In this document: piece by piece, positions 7,853 through 16,654 of the stretch | How the letters are laid out: each line of letters opens with the position of its first letter | Numbering within the stretch: the first letter of the stretch is position 1 | DNA from: JADHUC01 sp964617665 | GTDB lineage: Bacteria > Planctomycetota > Planctomycetia > Pirellulales > Pirellulaceae | Direction: 5' to 3' | Length of the DNA: 31,400 nt | Assembly (NCBI GenBank): GCA_964617665.1 | Contig: CAZUAH010000106.1 | Coordinates: 1-31,400, forward strand | Made by a program: the position numbers and the translations under genes | The notes under the pieces: model-generated | What the model was told of the DNA's origin: nothing | The model's input: only the letters and a program-made list of their open reading frames with translations | Databases searched by the model: none

Positions 7853-9742
7853 TCATTCAACCGCCCGTGGCACGACCGGCAGTACGATGTGCGAGGCTTG
7901 TTGCTCGCTACAAAAGATCCGATTTGCCTGCTTAACCGACTCTTCGACACTTTGCCACGGCTTGCCCGTCCCTGGGTTGAGATCAAATCGAGGATAGTTC
8001 GACGATGTGATGGCGACGCAGATTCGATGGCCTTTGTTGAAGACGATGCTGGTTGGCCATGATTCGAAGTCGATTTCGTAGACCGCGCCGGGTTCCAATA
8101 GATTCGGCTCTGTGCGTGAATCGCGGTAGCGAACTCGCAGCATCCCTTCGGCCATCAGGTAGCTGCTCCCGTCAGGGTAGACGTCTGTGAGCCTGACGGA
8201 CAAATCGGTGTCCACGGCCGAGGACGACAGAAAGATGCATATCTCAGGATGTCCGGTCACTTCGATCGGTTCGGGTAGTGGCTCGGTCGAGAAAGTGAGC
8301 ACGTCTTCACGTTCCTCAACGTCATTTTGCTTCTTGGGGCCAGCCTCGATGCACAGATTGCAGCCGCCGCGAGTCGGGCATGGGTCGGCCGGATCAAACG
8401 TGTATTCGAGGCAGGAGTCTTTGTCGGTGCCGGGCTTCTCGGTCGACAAGCTGCCGTCGGCGTGGAAGTAGAACGCGGTCGGCTGATGCTGGATCGGCCA
8501 ATCGTCGGCAAAACGCCACTCGTTGCCCGGAGCGTCCGAGTCGTTCGTGTCTCCCATCACATAGTAGGTAACCGCTGGCAGCTGAGTAGCGTCGTTGTCA
8601 CGACCGTGGATACAACGCTCGATCCACGCGCCAGTGCTGTAGGCTCGCGGCATCTGTTGGTCCGGGAATTGGGCACCGGCTACGGACAGTGGTTTGTTTA
8701 TGCCGTGTGTCCACGGGCCCATGACCAGACGCTGTTTGCCTTTCGCGCCATCGCCGCCTTGGTGTTGGCGCACCCGATACGAATCAACCGTCCCCAGGGC
8801 GAACGTGTCGAACCAGCCTCCGACGTGGATGGCGGGCACATTGATCTTCGAACTGTTGGCCATCGTGTCATACCGAGCCCACAGTGCATCGAATTCGTGG
8901 TGGGATTTCATCGTTTCGACCGCCTTCAGATCGAATTCGTTGCCTTCGGTCCAACCTTCCACCTGACTCTTGCGGAACGCGCCGCCAACATAGGCCGCAT
9001 GTCGGTACAGATCCGCTGTGGCGACCACGATATACTGCGACAGAAGGCCCTCGGGTTGGGATACGGCCATCAGGTTCTGCGTAATTCCCAAGGCCGATCC
9101 ACCAAGTGAGAACACTCGTCCGTCACACCACGGCTGGCTGCGGATCCAGTCCACTGTGTCCTTGCCATCTTGATGGCCCACCCATCCGCAGCCGACGAAC
9201 GGAAAGTTCCAGCCTTCCGAATCAAAACGGCCGCGCATGTCTTGGGCCACTACCGCAACACCATCCGATCGGCCTCTCTGTTGAGTCCGGCCATACGGAG
9301 TTCGCATCAGGATCACCGGCCATGGGCCTTCGCCATCGGGTAAGTGGACATCGGTGGCCAAACGGATGCCGTCAGCCATCGGCAACATTACGGTCTGCGT
9401 GCCCGGCCGTTCTGGAGGGCCCGTCTCAGCGCTCTCCGTGTAGCGAGTCCACTCGCCCTCCACAAGAACGCCGTCACCGTCCGCATCCGCCTCGGTCAGG
9501 ACCGTCTGCACGGGCTTGAGCCACCTTGCGCCGTGTCGCTCGACGACAGACTTCTCCAACGCCTCCCGCTCGGCTTGGTCCAAACGATTGTCGTCGTTGC
9601 GGTCGAACGACTTGAGCATCTCGTCCAACGCTCGAACAACCGTCTGCTTGGTACGAGTGTCAAGGTCGGCGGCAGCAACCTCCTTCTGCGGCAATGCGAA
9701 GACGATCAAAAGGCAAACAGCAGACCAACGTTGAATCGTCAT
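7853..9742 (-). CDS. Secreted CocE/NonD-family hydrolase with N-terminal EF-hands
   Basis: A 629-residue exported alpha/beta hydrolase of the CocE/NonD (X-Pro dipeptidyl-peptidase S15) family, which hydrolyses esters, amides or peptides. The ATG at 9742 is chosen because AAGGA lies six bases upstream; an in-frame GTG at 9757 is less likely. A signal peptide ends near residue 25. Two EF-hand loops follow: DRNDDNRLDQAE (47-58) and DADGDGVLVEGE (86-97), both with the Asp/Asn and final Glu needed to bind calcium. The hydrolase domain starts near LPMADGIRLATDVHLP. The candidate triad is Ser216 in LGGSALG, Asp312 in GGWFDTF and His346 in GPWTHG. The C-terminal jelly-roll of the family is recognisable (EVTGHPEICIFLSSS). 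The substrate is unknown; cocaine esterase and glutaryl-acylase activities are only family examples. Confidence 0.9.
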   Translation of the reverse strand: MTIQRWSAVCLLIVFALPQKEVAAADLDTRTKQTVVRALDEMLKSFDRNDDNRLDQAEREALEKSVVERHGARWLKPVQTVLTEADADGDGVLVEGEWTRYTESAETGPPERPGTQTVMLPMADGIRLATDVHLPDGEGPWPVILMRTPYGRTQQRGRSDGVAVVAQDMRGRFDSEGWNFPFVGCGWVGHQDGKDTVDWIRSQPWCDGRVFSLGGSALGITQNLMAVSQPEGLLSQYIVVATADLYRHAAYVGGAFRKSQVEGWTEGNEFDLKAVETMKSHHEFDALWARYDTMANSSKINVPAIHVGGWFDTFALGTVDSYRVRQHQGGDGAKGKQRLVMGPWTHGINKPLSVAGAQFPDQQMPRAYSTGAWIERCIHGRDNDATQLPAVTYYVMGDTNDSDAPGNEWRFADDWPIQHQPTAFYFHADGSLSTEKPGTDKDSCLEYTFDPADPCPTRGGCNLCIEAGPKKQNDVEEREDVLTFSTEPLPEPIEVTGHPEICIFLSSSAVDTDLSVRLTDVYPDGSSYLMAEGMLRVRYRDSRTEPNLLEPGAVYEIDFESWPTSIVFNKGHRICVAITSSNYPRFDLNPGTGKPWQSVEESVKQANRIFCSEQQASHIVLPVVPRAVE

Positions 9743-10067
9743 GGCATTTCCTTTCACGACGCAAATGGGATCGTCGCTGGCGCGAAGATAGACATCAAAG
9801 AGAGTCCTGATGATGCAGGATAGGCCGCGCTACATCAAGCGGTGCCGCGCGAGTTAGCCGCCGATCCCGCAGTGGCATGGATCCGTCGGCACATCGAGTC
9901 TCTGGCCCAGTAGACTATGGACCTAGTCTGCATTTCACTGACGACAACTTCACGATATGACGAGCGGGGCACATTTCGAACGATCGGGAGATAGGACACT
10001 GAGGCGACGTTAGGGGACGAGACGCCACTAGAAAATCCCATGAGATGGAATAGGCCTACGGTCAACG

Positions 10068-10102
10068 AAAAAGGCCCTCGCCACAAAGAGAGGGCGAGGG
10101 CC
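10068..10102 (-). terminator. Intrinsic terminator (minus strand)
   Basis: A perfect 10-bp stem, GGCCCTCGCC (10073-10082) and GGCGAGGGCC (10093-10102), encloses a 10-base loop. On the minus strand it is followed directly by five T residues (10068-10072), the classic intrinsic terminator layout. The nearest upstream minus-strand gene ends 577 bp away at 10679, so it terminates either a long HtrA-like transcript or an unannotated small RNA. Confidence 0.8.
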
Positions 10103-10373
10103 GAATAACTCACCTTGAGATCCGAACTGCTTCTCTCGCAAGTCGCCTCTGGTTCAGTCAAGCAATGCCCATTGTGGGCGTATCTCGCATCACAGTCGTT
10201 GTGCGTAGTCAGAAAGGATGCAAAGTTACCGAAATCGCAGAACGAAGCCAAAGTCGAAATGCTGCCGACAAACAGGTCAAATCCAAGTGGACCAGGAACC
10301 TGCAGTGCAAACGCTGAGCCTCGTTACGACAAACGGTTCCCGTCCAACTTCAACAAAAAAGGGTTCACTGTTA

Positions 10374-10398
10374 AGGAGCTAGAAGACTTCAAGCTCCT
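10374..10398. repeat. Interrupted palindrome
   Basis: AGGAGCTAGAAG (10374-10385) and CTTCAAGCTCCT (10387-10398) are reverse complements at 11 of 12 positions around one central A. As DNA it is a near-perfect dyad such as a protein-binding site; as RNA it would need to open to a seven-base-pair stem. A run of six A residues lies 13 bases to the left, so on the minus strand a T-run follows, but too distant for a typical terminator. Confidence 0.4.
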
Positions 10399-10678
10399 CA
10401 TGGAAAGATGTCCGATGGTTTTTCCATATATGCCCTCCATACAGAGACGAAAAGCACACCAAAAACGCAGCGGAACGTAAGGTTCCTCAGTGCTATTCTA
10501 GTCGTCGTTTCACACAGCGGTCAAGCACATTTTTTGGACGGTTTTTCCACTGCCGCATTTCTCGTCGATTTCACATGGTGGTTCTTTGACCCATGTGTGC
10601 CATTACTCAGCGGTGGAATTCGGGCAAACGCCGACATGATGTCACGGCGGAGCGTGACCACTGCTATTCTTGCAGCCG

Positions 10679-12772
10679 TTAGTGCTCGAACGACCCTTGG
10701 TCGTTGGGCGGCGGTGTGGCATTGGCCGTCGCGTCTGTTGCCTGCAGCGTTTGCCTCTGGAGACGGTCTACGCTCTTGCGTATCACATCTGCCGGCATAG
10801 CGTAGCAGCATGTGCGGCTGAAGCGAGCGATGTTGATGCCCACAATTCTTCCCCGAGTATCGAACACGGGCCCGCCGCATTCGTGGGGCTGGGCGTGTGC
10901 GTCGTGACAGAATATCGCCTCGAACCCAGTACGCCGCAGGCTGGTGCCTCCCGCAAACGCATCAGCGACATGCATCCCCGCATTATGTGGTCTGCTGCCC
11001 AGCGTCACGTTAATTAGCTTCTCGTCGGCACCTCGTTTTATCGCTACACGGACGTCCTGACCGGGCTCACAAGAACGAACCGCGTTGACCAGTTGGTCCA
11101 TGGTCTCGATTTGTTGGCTGTCTAGTTTCAGCACAACGTCTTTGGGCTTGAGACCGGCCTTTCTTGCAGGGCCGTCGCCGACCTCTTTCAACGCTACGCC
11201 GTCATCGTGCAATTCCAATATGACTCCCAAGAAGCCGATAGGCTTTCTCCTGGCTGAAGGAAACGCTTTGGATCCCACGACACTAACCAGACCCGTGGCA
11301 TCGTCCGGGCGAGGCGACAGCAGAATCTCGCCATCCGCTCGTTCGATCGACTTCGCCAGATCCACGAATTGTTCCAAGGGACCCTCCACCTGCAGCAAGA
11401 CTAGATCGTTGTCGTCGTCGCGGCCAACGATTCTTCCCGACAGCTTCCGGTTGCGATGATCGACCATCGAGGGTAATTCACCGACGTCAGAACTTTTGCT
11501 GACGATCAGCCCGTCTCGGCTGATCGCGGTGCCCAGCAGCGAAAGCTGCCTTTTGCCTTTCGTGCTGGTGATGCGAACGGTGCAATCGTCCAACTTGTCC
11601 TCCAAGGCCAAAAGGCCTGCGGCCAAGTCTTTGAATGCGCTATGCTCGGCGGATGCCTTGCCGCTGACTGCCGAATGACGCGATGGAGGTCTCTTTACTG
11701 CCAGCATCTGCGACTCATCGTCCCGCCGCACGGTCAGTTTCAATTCGTTCTTGCCTCGCGGCATCAGGCGACGCCAAACTCGGTTTATGTCAGACCCGGG
11801 CGACAGCCGGTTTCCATTCACTTCGGTGATGACGTCCCCGGCTTTCAGGCCCGCGTCGGCAGCCTGGGAATCCTCTGTCACCTCGGCAACCTCCGCGCCT
11901 CCTTCGGTTACGCTATCCGATTTCAGCACGATCCCGAAGCGTGCGATCCCCGAGGGCGGGTCAAACTCCTCGGCCTTGCATAACTGCTTCCAGTACTGAC
12001 GGTGCCAGTCGACAGGGATGTCAAAATTGTCGGCCAAGTCACGCTCGATATGGCTGTGAATGCCGATCAGGCGTCCCTCCAGATCGAACAGCCCACCGCC
12101 CGAGTCGCCGGGCTCCATCAGGCAAGTGTTGTGGATGCACCCTTGCCGATCCCTACCGACAACTCGCCCAAGACGGACCACCAAGCCTCGCTTGGCATCA
12201 AAGCCGCTGGGATGGCTAATGCTCAAACAAGGCTGATTTGGCGTCAAGTCAGCCGAACTGCCCAGTTCGGCGCAAGGCAGATCCTTCCCGTCCGAGATCT
12301 TCATCATTCCGCAGTCTAGCACCGGCGAAGACCCCAAACCTTTGGCATTGAATTTGCGCCCGTCGTCCAGGGTGATCACATAATCGGCACCTGGTTGGAC
12401 GCAATGGCCTGCGCTTAGCAGGTACCCTTGTTGGTTAACAATAACTGCGCTGAAGTTGGCACCGGTACGTCTGCCATGACGTCGCGCGGCGGCCACGCAG
12501 GCGGGCTTCGCACGTCGGATCGCCGACTGGATTTGTGCATTCAACTGGACGAAGTCTAAATTCGGTTCAGCTGGTGCCTTCGGCGTCGGCTCCGGTTCGA
12601 AGGCAAGTAGCGGCGAAAGGAAACTCGCCAAGACAGCCCACGTCGCGGCGCACCATAGAATGGCGTGCATGGCTGCGCGAGGACTTTGTGCCGCCTTCGC
12701 ACTCTTCACGCTGAGCGTTCCTCTCATCGAGTTCGGATTCCATCTTGCGCGAAACATGTCATTCATGTACAT
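10679..12772 (-). CDS. HtrA-like serine protease with two protease modules, the second degenerate, and two PDZ domains
   Basis: An exported trypsin-like protein of about 697 residues from the ATG at 12772; starts at 12727 or a TTG at 12832 are possible because no clear ribosome-binding site decides. A hydrophobic signal segment ends near LLAFEP. Module 1 has an intact triad: His123 in SAGHC, Asp153 in VLDCGMMKI and Ser224 in EPGDSGGGLF. A PDZ domain follows (about 280-355). Module 2 keeps the Asp region (DDDNDLVLLQV, about 452-462), but the expected His position reads SKSSDV and the nucleophile position is Cys632 in HECGGPVFD. Its own PDZ domain (about 513-592) is inserted between the Asp and Ser/Cys halves. 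Module 1 is probably the working protease and module 2 a regulatory or binding domain. The function is likely envelope protein quality control or a host-specific variant. Confidence 0.85.
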   Translation of the reverse strand: MYMNDMFRARWNPNSMRGTLSVKSAKAAQSPRAAMHAILWCAATWAVLASFLSPLLAFEPEPTPKAPAEPNLDFVQLNAQIQSAIRRAKPACVAAARRHGRRTGANFSAVIVNQQGYLLSAGHCVQPGADYVITLDDGRKFNAKGLGSSPVLDCGMMKISDGKDLPCAELGSSADLTPNQPCLSISHPSGFDAKRGLVVRLGRVVGRDRQGCIHNTCLMEPGDSGGGLFDLEGRLIGIHSHIERDLADNFDIPVDWHRQYWKQLCKAEEFDPPSGIARFGIVLKSDSVTEGGAEVAEVTEDSQAADAGLKAGDVITEVNGNRLSPGSDINRVWRRLMPRGKNELKLTVRRDDESQMLAVKRPPSRHSAVSGKASAEHSAFKDLAAGLLALEDKLDDCTVRITSTKGKRQLSLLGTAISRDGLIVSKSSDVGELPSMVDHRNRKLSGRIVGRDDDNDLVLLQVEGPLEQFVDLAKSIERADGEILLSPRPDDATGLVSVVGSKAFPSARRKPIGFLGVILELHDDGVALKEVGDGPARKAGLKPKDVVLKLDSQQIETMDQLVNAVRSCEPGQDVRVAIKRGADEKLINVTLGSRPHNAGMHVADAFAGGTSLRRTGFEAIFCHDAHAQPHECGGPVFDTRGRIVGINIARFSRTCCYAMPADVIRKSVDRLQRQTLQATDATANATPPPNDQGSFEH

Positions 12773-13076
12773 CCCGTCTTCGGATGTTAGGCGCCTTCCT
12801 TCAGACGTTATGTCGCGATTTGATGCTGGCAAGGCTCGCTCCCCACTCTTTCGTGACCAAGGAATCCAGGGGGGGAATGGCAGGCCACCCCTCCCGTTTG
12901 TGCCGCCAGTCTCTTCATCGGAATAGACACTGGGCGTTCAACGCTTCGAAACTCTTCGGGCGGTCTGGAACAATTTTAGCGACCGACTCGATTCTGACAC
13001 GAACGTCGTTCGAGAATAGCGCGTTTGCGGGGCGGAATCTTCGCTGATTTAGCAGGAGCCTGGACAATTCTGCCCG
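12773..13076. other. Spacer upstream of the HtrA-like gene
   Basis: About 300 bp between the end of the tricorn gene and the likely start of the HtrA-like gene, both on the minus strand. It should contain the HtrA-like promoter and leader. I see no clear hairpin terminator after the tricorn stop and no gene. If the TTG at 12832 were used, the left 60 bp would be coding. Confidence 0.4.
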
Positions 13077-16000
13077 TTACTCTGTTTTCACCGGATCAGC
13101 GGGGCGATCGGGCAGTCGCTTGGGGTCCTTCTTGATTCGCTTCATGGCCTCTTTGATTGCCCGTTCGAGCTGGGAATCGTGGCCTTGAAGAATGGATTTC
13201 GGTTCGTTTTGGACTTCGATGTCCGGATCGACCCCGTGACCTTCGATGATCCAGCGGCCGTTTGGTGCGTTGGTGGCCGACAACGGAACGTACACTTGGC
13301 CGCCATCCAACAAAGGACCGCGGCTGGAAATGCCAACGACGCCGCCCCACGACCGTTTTCCGATCAGCGGCCCCAATCCACTCTGTCGGAAGCGATACGG
13401 AAAGATGTCGCCGTCGGAGGCCGAAGTCTCGTTCAGGATGCAGACCATGTGGCCGTGGAAAACTGCTGCGGGATAGGTGCCTGGGTCGTCGCTGGTGCTG
13501 CCGAAGCGAGTGCCCAACAGCTTGTTGTCCAACCGCTCGATGATCCACTGTGAGACGTTGCCGCCCCCGTTCGAACGCACGTCGACTATCAGGCCCTCTT
13601 TGCGAATCTGCGGATAGAACCATTTGATGAACTCGTAAATGCCGTCGGCGCCCATGTCGGGCAAGTGAAGGTACGCGACGCGTCCCTTGGTGGCCTTGGT
13701 CACTTCTTCGAGATTGCCTTCAACCCAATCCAGATACACGAGTGATGCCTCGCTGAAAACAGGGCGGTACGAAACGTCACGTGCACCCTTGAGGCTCGGC
13801 TTGTCGTTGACTGTCAGGGTCACTGGATCCGTCTTGTGACGCAGCAGTCGATAGGGATTGGTGTTGCCCTTGAGTTGCTGGCCGTCGATGGCCAACACAT
13901 ACTCGCCCTCGGAGATTTTGACCCCAACCTCGGCAAGCGGTGCCCGGTACTTCGTCTCCTCATTTTCACCTCGGAAGATCTTGGCAATACGAAAGCGGCC
14001 ACTCTTCTCGTCCAACTCGAAGCGGGCGCCGGGCAAGCCGACTTTGGGACGATCGGGAATCTGGAAGTCACCGCCCTGGATATAGGCATGACCGACGTTC
14101 AATTCGGCGATCATTTCGCTGATCACGTAGTTCAGGTCGCTGCGGTGTGCCACGTGGGGTAGCCAGGCCCGATATCGCTTGCCGATCGCTTCCCAGTCGT
14201 AGCCGTGCATGTTCTTCACGTAGAAGAAGTCACGGAAGCGTCGCCACACTTCGTCGAAGATCTGAGCCCATTCCTCGGCTGGTACTCGATCGACCATCAG
14301 GTCCTTGGTCGAGATCGTCTTCTTTTCCTTCGACTTGGGGTTCACGTCCATCAGATGGTATGCGTCTTTTTGGTGGACGAGCACTTTGGAACCGTCGTGC
14401 GCGAGGGCATAGCTGCCGACCTCCTCAGCCAGAGTGGTGACCTTGCGTTCTTTCATATCGAAGATCTTGAGCGCAGGCTTGGCATAGCTGTCGCGGCCGT
14501 AGAACGATGCGCCGCGGTCGACGAACAGCAGCATCCCTTTGACGGCAGACAGCCCGCTGCGATTCTCGGCGTCGACCGGCACCCGGATTACTCGGTCGGC
14601 AAGCCCGTCGAAGTCGATCTTCACGTACTCCGGTTCCTCTTTCCTTCCGTCTTCCTTTGGGGCCTGAACACCCTCGGCGTCGTCCGCGTCTTGCTTTGCG
14701 GCGTCATTCAACTTGGACGTCCCGTCTCCCTCCGCCATATCCTTGTCTTTCTCATCGTCGACCGTTACTTCATCGCTCTGCGGCGCGAATGGATTCGGCA
14801 CGTCCTTTCGGAGCGCGAGTGCGAAAATCCCATCCTGCCGGTTGCCTGCGAAGTTCCATTCCACGGAGCTGATCTGCGGTGCAAACTGTCGCGCGGCCCG
14901 GAAGAACAGGTACTTGCCCTCCGGATCCCAGGCAGGACCATACTCGTCGGTGTGCGGTCCTGTGATACGTCGCAGCTTGCCATCAGATAAACTCCAGATG
15001 TAGATCGAGCTGTACCAGGAGGCATCGCGCAGCGAGAACGCCAAATGGCCGCCGTTGGGTGACCAAGCGTAATCGCGCAACGAGCCTCGCTTCTCGTCGG
15101 CAACCTCGATCACGCTCTTGTCTGCGATCGTCAACACGTACAGCTTGCCGTCCTTGTCCGAAAAGGCCAGGCATTTCCCGTCCGGTGACCACTCGGGAGC
15201 ATAGAGCATTCCTCTGAACTGCTTTGTCAGTTGTCTGGGCTTGCCTGTGCCGTCTTGGTTGATGACGTAGACTTGGTCTTCGCCACTGCGGTCTGATATG
15301 AAAGCAATCGTTTTGCCATCGGGTGACCAGCGAGCCCACTTGTCGTGCGCGCCGGAGGAGTTGGTCAGGTTGCGGGTGGGGCCTTTCTCGATGGGCACGG
15401 TGAAGATGTCGCCGCGCGCGACGATCAGGGCGCGTTCGCCTTTGGGGCTGAGCTCAAAGTCCTCGATGTTCTTTGCCGCCGAGTAGCGCGAGGGCCGCAT
15501 GGCCAAGCCGTCGTGGGGAACGCGAATCGAGATCTTTGTGTCCTTGCCAGTCGTGACATCGAAAATCTGCAGTTCGCTATTCAGTTCATAGACAATTCTC
15601 CGACGGTTGTCGGAACTGGCCCAGCGCACATCCCAGCGTTTGTGCCGCGTAAGCTGCGTGACTTCGTCCGCTGCCGGATCGTGCTTGAACAGGTTGAGCG
15701 TGCCGGTACGATCCGACACGAAGTAAATGGTATCGCCGATCCACATGGGATCGCGTTCGGTGCGTTCACTATGGGCGATCGGCTGCCTGTCGAGGGTCTC
15801 AAAATCGAAGATGTACAGACTCTGTGCCCAGCCGCCCTGGTAGCGTTTCCAGGCGCGGAAATCTCGGAACAGTGGGCTGTAAATGATCCGTTTTCCGTTC
15901 GGCGAAAAGTCGCCAGCGCCCGCCGTGGGCATGGGCAGCTTCTCCGGTAGCCCGCCTTTCGCCGACACGGTGTAGAGTGAAGTATTGATCGTGCCTCCGT

Positions 16001-16430
16001 TGCGGTCTCGCCATGAGAGAAACACGATGGAGCGGCCATCCGGAGTCCAACCGTAAACTTGATGGTCGTATCCCCAACGGGGTGCCAGGGGCCCTCGGGC
16101 CGGATAGTAGGTGAGCTGTTTGGGCATACCGCCGTTCGCTGGAACGACATATACCTGTTCGTCGCCATCATATTGGCCCGTGAAGGCGATCCATTTCCCA
16201 TCAGGGGAAAACTTGGGGAACAACTCTTGCCCGGGATGGGCTGTCAATCGCATGGCTGCTCCGCCATCGGTAGACGCCCGCCACAAATCGCCTCCGCAGC
16301 AAAAAACGACCTGATCGCCGTGGATGTCGGGAAAGCGAAGCAACTTTGTCTCCCCGGAAGCAGCAGAGAAGAATACGAGGATCTGCACGAACGTAACGAT
16401 GCGGATCAGTGCAACGTGGCGGTTGGACAT
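13077..16430 (-). CDS. Tricorn-type protease (beta-propellers, PDZ, S41 peptidase)
   Basis: A 1117-residue homologue of archaeal tricorn protease, which degrades oligopeptides. The ATG at 16430 (MSNRHVAL) begins a normal signal peptide ending near AASG and has AGGA about 10 bases upstream, so the 45-codon upstream extension is rejected and the protein is probably exported. The N-terminal half consists of TolB/WD40-like propeller blades with repeated SPDGK-type turns. An acidic, Lys-rich linker (about residues 550-620) follows, then a helical core domain, PDZ and the peptidase domain. The catalytic residues expected from archaeal tricorn are present: His781 in NVGHAYI, Ser1005 in ASDGDIF and Glu1063 in IEGHGVDPD. 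The serine that precedes the catalytic His in the archaeal enzyme is Gly here. A tandem GATACGGGAT repeat lies just upstream. Confidence 0.93.
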   Translation of the reverse strand: MSNRHVALIRIVTFVQILVFFSAASGETKLLRFPDIHGDQVVFCCGGDLWRASTDGGAAMRLTAHPGQELFPKFSPDGKWIAFTGQYDGDEQVYVVPANGGMPKQLTYYPARGPLAPRWGYDHQVYGWTPDGRSIVFLSWRDRNGGTINTSLYTVSAKGGLPEKLPMPTAGAGDFSPNGKRIIYSPLFRDFRAWKRYQGGWAQSLYIFDFETLDRQPIAHSERTERDPMWIGDTIYFVSDRTGTLNLFKHDPAADEVTQLTRHKRWDVRWASSDNRRRIVYELNSELQIFDVTTGKDTKISIRVPHDGLAMRPSRYSAAKNIEDFELSPKGERALIVARGDIFTVPIEKGPTRNLTNSSGAHDKWARWSPDGKTIAFISDRSGEDQVYVINQDGTGKPRQLTKQFRGMLYAPEWSPDGKCLAFSDKDGKLYVLTIADKSVIEVADEKRGSLRDYAWSPNGGHLAFSLRDASWYSSIYIWSLSDGKLRRITGPHTDEYGPAWDPEGKYLFFRAARQFAPQISSVEWNFAGNRQDGIFALALRKDVPNPFAPQSDEVTVDDEKDKDMAEGDGTSKLNDAAKQDADDAEGVQAPKEDGRKEEPEYVKIDFDGLADRVIRVPVDAENRSGLSAVKGMLLFVDRGASFYGRDSYAKPALKIFDMKERKVTTLAEEVGSYALAHDGSKVLVHQKDAYHLMDVNPKSKEKKTISTKDLMVDRVPAEEWAQIFDEVWRRFRDFFYVKNMHGYDWEAIGKRYRAWLPHVAHRSDLNYVISEMIAELNVGHAYIQGGDFQIPDRPKVGLPGARFELDEKSGRFRIAKIFRGENEETKYRAPLAEVGVKISEGEYVLAIDGQQLKGNTNPYRLLRHKTDPVTLTVNDKPSLKGARDVSYRPVFSEASLVYLDWVEGNLEEVTKATKGRVAYLHLPDMGADGIYEFIKWFYPQIRKEGLIVDVRSNGGGNVSQWIIERLDNKLLGTRFGSTSDDPGTYPAAVFHGHMVCILNETSASDGDIFPYRFRQSGLGPLIGKRSWGGVVGISSRGPLLDGGQVYVPLSATNAPNGRWIIEGHGVDPDIEVQNEPKSILQGHDSQLERAIKEAMKRIKKDPKRLPDRPADPVKTE

Positions 16431-16445
16431 GGATTGTGTTCCTAG

Positions 16446-16478
16446 GGGATACGGGATGCGAGATACGGGATACCGGAT
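16446..16478. repeat. Short tandem GATACGGGAT repeat
   Basis: GATACGGGAT occurs at 16448-16457 and again at 16462-16471 (period 14), with partial copies GGGATAC and CCGGAT at the edges. It lies in the leader of the tricorn-type gene, 18 bp upstream of its start codon. It could be a remnant of a larger simple repeat; no function is evident. Confidence 0.5.
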
Positions 16479-16654
16479 GGGGCCGAACGATTGTCCTTCG
16501 GCACGCGACCTCAATCCTACAAGCGTAGTTCGCGGTGAGGTGATGCTCAAACGATTTGACCGCACGACCGCTTCAACTGGCCCAATCCGATAAATGACGA
16601 CAGATCAGAACTGTCCTGCACAAGCCTGGACGCCTTGCAGCGGTTGCCGGCCCT

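Larger units (their letters stand above)
9743..10678. other. Gene-poor stretch between the hydrolase and HtrA-like genes
   Basis: About 0.9 kb with no convincing gene. It must contain the promoter of the minus-strand hydrolase gene at its left end. It also holds a strong minus-strand terminator (10068-10102) and a 25-base interrupted palindrome (10374-10398). Open frames of 100-140 codons exist on both strands but run through the terminator or lack ribosome-binding sites and recognisable sequence. It may be an unusually long 3' untranslated region of the HtrA-like transcript or hold a small RNA. Confidence 0.5.

Noticed and set aside
8327..9109. A 260-codon plus-strand frame opposite the CocE/NonD hydrolase
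   Set aside because: It is a shadow of the hydrolase, whose triad, EF-hands and ribosome-binding site are clear.
9835..10251. A 138-codon minus-strand frame in the gene-poor region
   Set aside because: It runs straight through the perfect-stem terminator and has no recognisable domain or ribosome-binding site.
10115..10480. A 121-codon plus-strand frame
   Set aside because: No ribosome-binding site, no known motif, and it crosses the interrupted palindrome. It was considered because its C-terminal part looks somewhat protein-like (FTVKELEDFKLLMERCP).
14205..14990. A 261-codon plus-strand frame opposite the tricorn gene
   Set aside because: It is antisense to conserved tricorn coding sequence, with no ribosome-binding site or known domain.
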